Source: an uncultured Collinsella sp. (GTDB lineage Bacteria > Actinomycetota > Coriobacteriia > Coriobacteriales > Coriobacteriaceae). From it: DNA of 5,229 nt. Below the pieces are notes generated by a model that was given only the letters and a program-made list of their open reading frames with translations, had not been told where the DNA came from and did no database searches. Position numbers and translations under genes: made by a program. The DNA lies in NCBI GenBank assembly GCA_902468045.1, contig CABQXG010000118.1:1-5229 (forward strand), given 5' to 3'. Shown piece by piece: positions 1 to 5,229 of the stretch; within the stretch, counting starts at the first letter, position 1, and every line of letters begins with the position of its first letter.

Positions 1-20
1 TGTTGTTCAATAATTGGCAT

Positions 21-61
21 AAAACGGGCAGGTCAACCATTCATTGCCGATTAACCCGCCC
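21..61 (-). terminator. Rho-independent terminator of the lipoprotein gene
   Basis: Read on the minus strand, bases 61-48 form a stem with bases 39-26 (GGGCGGGUUAAUCG against UGGUUGACCUGCCC). It has 14 consecutive pairs, four of them G-U, around the 8-nt loop GCAAUGAA, and is followed by GUUUUA. The G-U pairs would become A-C mismatches in plus-strand RNA, so the hairpin works mainly for minus-strand transcripts. It lies 14 bases past the lipoprotein stop codon. The U-tract is only four bases, but position, stem and polarity agree. Confidence 0.8.
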
Positions 62-75
62 CTTCCGTGCAGAAC

Positions 76-891
76 TTATTTATTTACATCGTAGCTGGAA
101 ACAGATGCGACAACGCGCGCAGCGTCAACATCGGACATTGCCTCGAACTTGACTTTCTCACCCGGCGCCCACGAAGAAGTGTCCGCATAGGTCTCCTCCG
201 CTTTGATGTCATCTGCATCATAGAGAGCAAGTGTCAGGCTGACGTTAGAGAACGATATACCAGAGGTGTTCTCAACTACCGCCGTATACGTATACAGACC
301 GTAACCGTCATCCGATTTTTCGAAATTTGCTCCCTGAATCAAACTGTTGATGGCATCCTCATAGCGGGTCTTCTCTGCTACGGACTTTCCATTCTTAATT
401 AAGTCGTTGAAATCATCCTTGTATTTCTCCCCGACTTCCAGCCCGTAATTATCAACAAGCTTTTTGAGCTGCGCAGACCGCTTATCGTAGACCTTATTCC
501 ACTCTTCGTAATAATCCGAAGACGATTGCGAGTAATCCTCGGTCACTTTAAGCTGGTCATCAAGCAGATTCAGATACGTGATTACGTCCTGTTGCATCTT
601 GGAATCCTTAAACCTAGCGTTCTTGAGTTCCTTGTCGTTCTTGATTTCGGCCTCAATAGCTTCCTGGATATTCTCGGTTGAATGAGGATCATCATCGTTT
701 GCATTAGATTCAATGACGTCGGACCTTCTCTCAAACCCGGCGGCGATAACATTCATCGCCTTATCGTCGACATATTTCGACTTTGCAGCGTTTGCATCAT
801 TCTGTGAACAGGCCGAGATGAATCCTAGAGAACAGATAAGTAGGACAAGCAAGCCCATCATAGGCTGCTTTTTAGTAGTATTTCGTTTCAC
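76..891 (-). CDS. Putative FxLYD-type membrane-anchored lipoprotein
   Basis: A 271-residue exported lipoprotein of unknown precise role. The N-terminus has a basic stretch (residues 2-8), a hydrophobic core (about 11-25) and the lipobox ISAC, so signal peptidase II should cleave before Cys28 and the mature protein should sit on the outer face of the membrane. Residues 30-190 are charged, Lys/Asp/Glu-rich and probably helical. The C-terminal part (about 195-268) looks like an FxLYD beta-sandwich: Phe214, then LALYD at 221-225, then a WAPGE turn. FxLYD domains are common in extracytoplasmic proteins of Gram-positive bacteria and have no assigned catalytic role. The start is GTG at 891, chosen because AAGGG (904-900) sits 8 nt upstream and because the ATGs at codons 11-12 would remove the basic n-region. 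GC is near the mid-40s percent, against about 60 percent in uvrA, which suggests separate acquisition. It has its own terminator. The lipoprotein call is firm; the domain call is by motif only. Confidence 0.87.
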   Translation of the reverse strand: MKRNTTKKQPMMGLLVLLICSLGFISACSQNDANAAKSKYVDDKAMNVIAAGFERRSDVIESNANDDDPHSTENIQEAIEAEIKNDKELKNARFKDSKMQQDVITYLNLLDDQLKVTEDYSQSSSDYYEEWNKVYDKRSAQLKKLVDNYGLEVGEKYKDDFNDLIKNGKSVAEKTRYEDAINSLIQGANFEKSDDGYGLYTYTAVVENTSGISFSNVSLTLALYDADDIKAEETYADTSSWAPGEKVKFEAMSDVDAARVVASVSSYDVNK

Positions 892-1052
892 GACTATTTC
901 CCTTCGAGTGACGTTAAGACTTATAGCCCCTCGCCAAAAAGCAGACGAATTGGCAACGCGGTGGCACTATTTGGTTCAAGGGCGTGAACTGGATAAACAT
1001 CGAGGGAAGGAGTGAGCTCTGTACAATAAACTCCCCTCGTCAAAATGTCTAG
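892..1052 (-). promoter_or_regulatory. Lipoprotein upstream region with weak promoter candidate
   Basis: This 161-base gap between the recombinase stop and the lipoprotein GTG should hold the lipoprotein promoter. The best minus-strand -10 candidate is TATAAG at 925-920, one mismatch from TATAAT. At 17-bp spacing the -35 is poor (TCGTCT, 948-943). A better -35-like TTGCCA at 956-951 is too far away (25 bp). The transcript would carry AAGGG at 904-900 as its ribosome binding site. No clear operator was seen. Confidence 0.3.
1001..1039 (-). terminator. Possible weak terminator after the recombinase gene
   Basis: On the minus strand CGAGGGGAGU (1039-1030) pairs with ACUC and CCCUCG (within 1013-1001). 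This gives ten pairs interrupted by a 3-nt bulge, with a loop of 16 nt, followed by AUGUUUAU. It begins 13 bases past the recombinase stop. The large loop, the bulge and the broken U-tract make it a weak terminator, and it might instead be only an RNA or DNA hairpin. Partial read-through into the lipoprotein gene is possible. Confidence 0.35.
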
Positions 1053-1688
1053 CTAAAGAGGACGGACGGACGGCGAACGGTCAAAACCGGTCGTGTCCGC
1101 CCGCCTCCAACGATCGAATGTCGATGTGCTGACGTTCAGTAGCGTTGCGGCCTCTTGCCTCGTAACCTCACCTCCTTCGAATGATTTGATGACATCGCTA
1201 TAGCTATCCGGGCGTTCGAGCGCCGGCCTTCCAAATCTCACACCCCGCAGACGCGCCGATGCGATACCCTCCGCCTGGCGCTGCTTGATGTTTTCACGCT
1301 CCAGCTGCGCCACGTAGCTCAAGATCTGGAGGACAAGGTCCGCCATGAATGTTCCCGTGATGCCGTCGAGTTGCTCGCGTGTATCGAGCAGAGGCATATC
1401 AAGCACCACGATGGCAGCATGCCTATCCACCGTGATGCGTCGCCATTCATCGAGGACTTCACGATAATTACGACCCAAACGATCGATACTTTTGATCACG
1501 AGAACGTCGCCCTCGCGCAACCTGCGAAGAAGCCGCTGGTACTGAGGACGCTTAAAGTCCTTACCGCTTGCCTTGTCAGCGTAAATCTGGTCCCGTTGAA
1601 CGGGAAACCTTCCCAATGCGTCTAACTGGCGGTCCAAGTTCTGATCCGCAGATGAGACACGCGCATACCCAAAGATTCGATTGTCCAT
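1053..1688 (-). CDS. Small serine recombinase (resolvase/invertase family)
   Basis: A complete 211-residue site-specific recombinase. The catalytic domain starts GYARVSSADQ, placing the nucleophilic serine at Ser12 with Arg10 beside it. The second active-site cluster DRLGR gives Arg70 and Arg73. The long dimer-interface helix E spans about 115-147 and ends in the hinge GVRFGRP (149-155). A C-terminal helix-turn-helix (about 165-196; RQEAATLLNVSTSTFDRWRR) reads the DNA site. Members of this family cut both strands through a 5'-phosphoserine link, exchange strands by rotation, and either resolve cointegrates or invert segments. The length exceeds Gin/Hin (about 190) by a short tail after the HTH. 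The start is ATG at 1688 with AGGGG (1698-1694) 5 nt upstream. A stronger AGGAGG (1712-1707) lies 18 nt away and has no in-frame ATG, GTG or TTG near it. No transposase or cargo identifies a Tn3-type element, so the target (resolution, inversion or integration) is unknown. Expression may depend on the structured leader and repeat array upstream. Confidence 0.94.
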   Translation of the reverse strand: MDNRIFGYARVSSADQNLDRQLDALGRFPVQRDQIYADKASGKDFKRPQYQRLLRRLREGDVLVIKSIDRLGRNYREVLDEWRRITVDRHAAIVVLDMPLLDTREQLDGITGTFMADLVLQILSYVAQLERENIKQRQAEGIASARLRGVRFGRPALERPDSYSDVIKSFEGGEVTRQEAATLLNVSTSTFDRWRRADTTGFDRSPSVRPL

Positions 1689-1796
1689 AATTGCCCCTAT
1701 CGGCCGCCTCCTGGCAGCATCGGCTCAAACGAGAGCCCACTCACTATAGGGCGTGCAAATTCCGCGAATGGGCTGAGGCCATTTTGGCCCTCAGGC
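1689..1796 (-). promoter_or_regulatory. Structured leader/upstream region of the recombinase
   Basis: Read on the minus strand this region folds several ways. CUGAGG..CCA at 1794-1785 pairs with 1781-1773 (nine pairs, one bulged C, loop of three). GCCCAUUCGC (1773-1764) pairs with GUGAGUGGGC (1744-1735) over ten unbroken pairs, two of them G-U. GGCUC (1737-1733) pairs with GAGCC (1726-1722) and competes with that second stem. CUGCC (1717-1713) pairs with GGCGG (1708-1704) around the loop AGGA. The loop bases CCCUAU (1751-1746) are complementary to AUAGGG (1700-1695), which overlaps the ribosome binding site. A -10-like TATAGT (1748-1743) with no good -35 falls inside the structure, so if transcription begins there the large stem would not exist in RNA. 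Whether this is an RNA regulator or a DNA recombination site is open. Confidence 0.35.
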
Positions 1797-1830
1797 ACAA
1801 GCTATTCAAGCGCCGTGCCGACAACGCGCT

Positions 1831-1910
1831 CGCTTTTAACTGTGATTAACTGTTTTTAACCAGAATTAACTGCTTTTAACTGAAATTAACTGCTTTTAAC
1901 CAGAATTAAC
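1831..1910. repeat. 80-bp array of eight 10-bp TTAAC direct repeats
   Basis: Eight contiguous 10-bp units, each ending in TTAAC on the plus strand. Odd units follow YGYTTTTAAC and even units end in ATTAAC, giving a 20-bp higher-order period repeated four times. The second 20-mer (1851-1870) and the fourth (1891-1910) differ at a single base. With one TTAAC per helical turn all copies face the same side of the DNA, and short A/T tracts recur in phase, so cooperative protein binding and intrinsic curvature are both plausible. It lies 142 bp upstream of the recombinase ATG and about 73 bp beyond the uvrA stop. Candidate roles are an operator array, recombinase accessory sites or replication iterons; none is shown by the sequence. 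Confidence 0.93.
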
Positions 1911-1946
1911 CGAAACAGAAAACCGTGATGCCGACAGTCTTTGCCG

Positions 1947-1981
1947 GAATGTGACAAAGGGACAGCCCCTTTGTCACATTC
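1947..1981. repeat. 15-bp perfect palindrome, REP-like, abutting uvrA
   Basis: GAATGTGACAAAGGG (1947-1961) and its exact reverse complement (1967-1981) surround the 5-base loop ACAGC. The hairpin begins 2 bp after the uvrA stop codon. No T-run follows on either strand, so it is not a canonical intrinsic terminator, although it could protect the 3' end or help termination. From memory, palindromes built on GTGACAAAGGG and CCCTTTGTCAC are dispersed between genes in many Firmicutes and Actinobacteria in the manner of REP elements; this is recollection, not a search result. Confidence 0.7.
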
Positions 1982-1983
1982 GG

Positions 1984-4464
1984 TTATAGGTAGCGGCCGG
2001 TGATACTTGCGGAGCAGGCCGCGATGTCGCCCGGCGTGCCGACGCAGACGATTTGCCCGCCCGCATCGCCACCGCCTGGGCCCATGTCGATCACATAATC
2101 GGCGTTACGGATAAGGTCGAGGTCGTGCTCGATCACGACAACTGTGGCGCCCTTGGCAACGAGGCCGTCAAACACGTTCAGCAGCACCTGAACATCGAGC
2201 GGATGCAGGCCGATCGTGGGCTCGTCGAACACGAATACGGCATCATCCTGCACGCGTCCCATCTCGCTCGCGAGCTTAAGACGCTGTGCCTCGCCGCCCG
2301 AAAGCGCCGGCGTGGGCTCACCGAGCGTGAGATAACCCAAGCCTAGGTCGTGCAAGGTCTGCAAGCGCGTCTGAACTTTCTGGAGCCCCACCGTGGCGTC
2401 GAGAGCCTCGTCCACACTCATATCCATGAGCTGCGGCAACGTAAGCAGGCTCCCGTCCTTGCCCTCGCGGTGAATTTGCGAAGCCGCGTCTGCATAACGC
2501 GAGCCGCGACATGCCGGGCAGACGATCTCGACATCGGGCAAAAACTGCACGTCGAGCGATATCGAGCCCGTGCCATCGCACGTAGGGCAGCGCAAGGCGC
2601 CGGTGTTGTAGCTAAAGGAGCCCGCCTTGTAGCCGGCTGCCTTGGCTTCGGGCGCACGAGCGAAGGCGCGACGCAGCTCGTCATGGATGTCAGCATAGGT
2701 CGCTACCGTCGAGCGCACATTGGCACCGATGGGCGTAGCGTCAATCAGGTTTGCGCGGGCAATACCCTCGGCATCGATCCAACGCACGTGCCCCGGCAGG
2801 CGCTCGCCAGCTGCCTGCGCCTTAAGCGCCGGAATGAGCGTCTCGAGCACCAACGTCGTCTTGCCCGAACCCGAAACGCCCGTCACCGCGACAAGGCGAC
2901 CGCGCGGTATATCGACTTCGAGTGGCCTAACGGTGTGAATGGCCTCGGTCGCCATGCGGATATGTCCCTGGTCGAACATTTCGTCGTCAGCCACCTGCGG
3001 ACGCAAGCGCTTGGACTCTGCGCGCAAAAACGGGGCGATGCGGCTGCCCGGCGATTGTTCGACCTCGTCCACCGTGCCAGCGGCGATTACATTGCCGCCG
3101 CTTGCTCCGGCAACAGGACCCATCTCGACCAGACAGTCGGCTTCCGCCAGTACGCGCGTATCGTGGTCGACAACAACCACGGTGTTGCCGTCATCTACCA
3201 GATCGCGCATCACGCCTACCAGGCCGTCGACATTGGCAGGATGCAAGCCAATCGAGGGCTCGTCGAGCACATAGAGCACACCCGTCGATCGGTTGCGCAC
3301 CACGCGGGCGAGCTGCACGCGCTGGCGTTCGCCCGTGGAGAGTGTGGCGCCGGCGCGGTCGAGCGAAAGATAATCGAGACCCAGATCGACCAGACGACGG
3401 GCCGCGCCCAAAAACGAATCGCAGATATCCGTCGCCATGGGCCGCATCTCGGGCGGCAAGGGTGCGGGCACTCCGCGCACCCACTCAATCGCCTCGCCCA
3501 GCGTCATGGCTGCGGCCTGCGCCAGATTGATACCGCACACCTGGGGCTGGCGCGCAGCCTCGGAGAGACGCGTGCCACCACAGTCACGGCATGGACCCTC
3601 GCGCAAAAAGCGCGCAACGCGTTTGAGGCCCTTGTCGTCCTTAACCTTGGCGAGCGCATTCTCAACGGTATAGACGGCGTTGTAATAGGTAAAGTCGAGC
3701 GGCGTGGCGCCCTCGCCGTTTTTGGGAACGTAGAGAATGTGTTTCTTAACCGCCGGGCCGTGGAACACGATATCGCGCTCTTGAGGCGTGAGTTGGCTAA
3801 ACGGCACGTCGGTGCGTACGCCCATCTCGCCGGCGACCTGCTTCATCAGATCCCACATGAGCGTGCCCCAGGGAAGGACTGCGCCCTCGTTGATGGTCTT
3901 TGACTCATCTGGCACCAGGCTCGCCTCGTCCACCTCGCGCATGACACCGGTGCCGCCACAGGTGGGGCATGCGCCGCCGCTATTGAAAGCCAAATCCTCG
4001 GCACTCGGCGCGTAGAACTCGCGGCCGCATGTCGGACACGTGAGCGACAGGCCCGCAGCTACGTTAAGGCTCGGCTCCACACGCGCCCCGCAATGCGGGC
4101 ACACGTGATGGGCGCAACGGCTAAAGAGCAGACGCAGGCTGTTGTTGAGCTCGGTCATGGTACCAAAGGTCGAGCGCACGCCCGGCACGCTGGGGCGTTG
4201 ATGCAATGCGAGCGCCGCCGGCACGTGCAGCACCTCGTCCACCTGGGCGTGTTCGGCCTGCGTCAGACGACGGCGGGTATAGGTGCTGAGCGCCTCAAGA
4301 TAGCGACGCGAGCCCTCGGCATAAAGAACCCCCAGCGCCAGCGAACTCTTGCCCGAGCCCGACACGCCGGCAATGCCCACAAGCCTTCCCAGTGGAATAT
4401 CGATATCGATGTCTTTGAGGTTGTGCACGCGCGCGCCACGTACCTCGATAGCCTGCGGGCTCAT
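1984..4464 (-). CDS. uvrA: Class II UvrA (UvrA2-like) ABC ATPase
   Basis: A cytoplasmic, DNA-binding tandem ABC ATPase of the excinuclease UvrA family, 826 residues from the ATG at 4464. Half 1 has Walker A GVSGSGKSS (33-41), signature LSTGERQR (375-382), Walker B VLYVLDEP (396-403) and switch DHD (433-435). Half 2 has Walker A GVSGSGKTT (529-537), signature LSGGEAQR (721-728), Walker B VFVFDEP (743-749) and switch EHD (779-781). Zinc pairs are CPTC (143) with CPTC (166), and CPTC (626) with CPAC (649); further CxxC pairs lie at 122 and 292. Canonical UvrA is about 940 residues. Here only about 17 residues separate the CPHC at 122 from the CPTC at 143, so the UvrB-binding insertion is missing. 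This marks class II proteins such as Deinococcus UvrA2 and the daunorubicin-resistance protein DrrC, linked to damage or drug tolerance. The in-frame GTG at 4488 would add 8 residues, but its AGG abuts the codon. From the ATG the protein begins five residues before IEVRGAR, close to canonical UvrA. It probably shares a transcript with the ATPase upstream. Confidence 0.95.
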   Translation of the reverse strand: MSPQAIEVRGARVHNLKDIDIDIPLGRLVGIAGVSGSGKSSLALGVLYAEGSRRYLEALSTYTRRRLTQAEHAQVDEVLHVPAALALHQRPSVPGVRSTFGTMTELNNSLRLLFSRCAHHVCPHCGARVEPSLNVAAGLSLTCPTCGREFYAPSAEDLAFNSGGACPTCGGTGVMREVDEASLVPDESKTINEGAVLPWGTLMWDLMKQVAGEMGVRTDVPFSQLTPQERDIVFHGPAVKKHILYVPKNGEGATPLDFTYYNAVYTVENALAKVKDDKGLKRVARFLREGPCRDCGGTRLSEAARQPQVCGINLAQAAAMTLGEAIEWVRGVPAPLPPEMRPMATDICDSFLGAARRLVDLGLDYLSLDRAGATLSTGERQRVQLARVVRNRSTGVLYVLDEPSIGLHPANVDGLVGVMRDLVDDGNTVVVVDHDTRVLAEADCLVEMGPVAGASGGNVIAAGTVDEVEQSPGSRIAPFLRAESKRLRPQVADDEMFDQGHIRMATEAIHTVRPLEVDIPRGRLVAVTGVSGSGKTTLVLETLIPALKAQAAGERLPGHVRWIDAEGIARANLIDATPIGANVRSTVATYADIHDELRRAFARAPEAKAAGYKAGSFSYNTGALRCPTCDGTGSISLDVQFLPDVEIVCPACRGSRYADAASQIHREGKDGSLLTLPQLMDMSVDEALDATVGLQKVQTRLQTLHDLGLGYLTLGEPTPALSGGEAQRLKLASEMGRVQDDAVFVFDEPTIGLHPLDVQVLLNVFDGLVAKGATVVVIEHDLDLIRNADYVIDMGPGGGDAGGQIVCVGTPGDIAACSASITGRYL

Positions 4465-4489
4465 CTTCTGTTCCGTCACCTTTATCACC

Positions 4490-5229
4490 CTACTCGTGCC
4501 ATAAAATGCGATCGCTAATGTACGCGCCCAGCATGGGCACGGTAAATCGGACGAGGCCGTATCCGGCAGCTTCGATGACGCGCTCGCGAATCAGGCTTGC
4601 GCGATATTTACTCGCCCAGCTCTGGGTACGCTCGCAGCGCTCAATGATATCCGCCATGCGCGTCGGTTTGCCCTCGTCAACCGCCATGGCCTCGATAAAG
4701 AGGCGCTGTGGACTGCGCAGCACGTAATACAGAGGCGCGTCAACCGCTTCGTAGAACTCGGAGACGGCATCCGCATGGCCATCCTCGACATCGCGCCTTT
4801 CGATGACCTGCGAGCCACGCCGGACGGCAGACCGCCACATGTAATATCCCACCAGCTGAACCATATAGGGATGCCCCATGCTCTTGTGTGCCGCAAGGCC
4901 CGCCGTCTCCGCGTCAACGTAAAGACCAGCGTCTTTGACCGTCTGGATATATGAATCGCGCACCTTGGGCAAAGATATCGCCCCCAGCGTACGCTGCTGG
5001 GCACGCCGCAAAAACGTCACGCTCGGCTCTTCGAGCAAATCGTCAACCATACTGGGTAAGCCGGCGAACACCAGCGCAAGACCGCGCTGGTCGCTATCGG
5101 GCAAGCCCGTGGCATCCTGATCTCCGAGCACCTGCTGATAGAGAACGGCAAGAGCCGCCAGCTCCTCGATAGACGCAGACTGCGCCTCGTCAATCGCAAA
5201 CAGTATGCCCTTGCCTGGACCGAGCTTCT
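4490..5229 (-). CDS. AAA-family ATP-binding protein, N-terminus outside window
   Basis: The visible part is 246 residues and the frame is open to the right edge, so the gene is truncated by the window. The GTG at 5131 could be mistaken for a start, but upstream codons encode GKGILFAIDEAQS, whose ILFAIDEAQ (5206-5180) is a Walker B motif with DE catalytic acids. After it come LALVFAGLP, a sensor-1-like strand; FLRRAQQR, with arginines that may serve as an arginine finger; and GHPYMVQLVGYYMW, which fits the sensor-2 helix of Orc1/Cdc6-like and AAA_16-type ATPases. The last ~80 residues, from SPQRLFIEAMA, look like a winged-helix domain. Walker A must lie beyond base 5229. The stop TAG (4492-4490) is 25 bases before the preferred uvrA ATG and one base before the alternative GTG, so the genes are probably cotranscribed. 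The substrate is unknown; DNA binding or remodelling is an inference from the fold. Simple bacterial ATP-binding proteins of this kind are usually annotated without function. Confidence 0.9.
   Translation of the reverse strand, partial: KLGPGKGILFAIDEAQSASIEELAALAVLYQQVLGDQDATGLPDSDQRGLALVFAGLPSMVDDLLEEPSVTFLRRAQQRTLGAISLPKVRDSYIQTVKDAGLYVDAETAGLAAHKSMGHPYMVQLVGYYMWRSAVRRGSQVIERRDVEDGHADAVSEFYEAVDAPLYYVLRSPQRLFIEAMAVDEGKPTRMADIIERCERTQSWASKYRASLIRERVIEAAGYGLVRFTVPMLGAYISDRILWHE

Noticed and set aside
1060..1076. Short GACG tandem repeat near the recombinase C-terminus
   Set aside because: Only three copies, inside the coding tail after the HTH; too short to argue for slippage-based phase variation.
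1371..1625. Plus-strand 84-codon frame
   Set aside because: Antisense shadow of the recombinase with no domain or convincing ribosome binding site.
1831..1910. CRISPR array
   Set aside because: Units are 10 bp and contiguous with no unique spacers, and no cas gene is present.
2350..3903. Long plus-strand open frame of 517 codons
   Set aside because: It lies wholly antisense to uvrA, has Arg/His/Ala-rich low-quality translation without a recognisable domain, and is explained by the GC-rich codon pattern of the real gene.
4465..4488. GTG at 4488 as uvrA start
   Set aside because: The AGG abuts the GTG with no spacing and the N-terminus would be longer than usual for the family. It remains possible because it lies one base from the upstream stop.
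4490..5131. Taking the GTG at 5131 as the start of the ATPase gene
   Set aside because: The frame remains open upstream to the window edge and encodes a Walker B motif there, so the true start is outside the window.

Overview
The window looks like chromosomal DNA from a high-GC Gram-positive bacterium, most plausibly a gut Coriobacteriia member such as Collinsella. This is inferred from the GC-rich coding style of the right half, a class II UvrA and a Cys-anchored FxLYD-type lipoprotein; no marker gene fixes the taxon. All four protein genes I accept lie on the minus strand, so the window reads biologically from right to left.

Right part (about 1984-5229): an AAA-type ATP-binding protein is cut by the right window edge. 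Its frame stays open to base 5229 and carries a Walker B motif upstream of the GTG at 5131, so that GTG is not its true start. It is followed almost without gap by a complete class II UvrA (UvrA2-like ABC ATPase lacking the UvrB-binding insertion). The two probably share a transcript. A 15-bp perfect palindrome begins 2 bp after the uvrA stop; it has no U-tract and resembles a dispersed REP-like element more than a simple terminator.

Middle (1689-1983): a gene-free stretch of 295 bases that is unusually structured. It holds an 80-bp array of eight head-to-tail 10-bp units each ending in TTAAC (1831-1910), and then a set of alternative hairpins reaching the start of a serine recombinase gene. 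One loop can pair with that gene's ribosome binding site.

Left part (1-1688): a small serine recombinase (resolvase/invertase type, catalytic core and HTH intact), then a lipoprotein gene of clearly lower GC with its own RBS, ending in a good Rho-independent terminator. Recombinase plus AT-richer lipoprotein looks like an accessory insertion next to a housekeeping-like uvrA operon. The recombinase's recombination site is not obvious. The TTAAC array and the structured leader are the most interesting unexplained elements.
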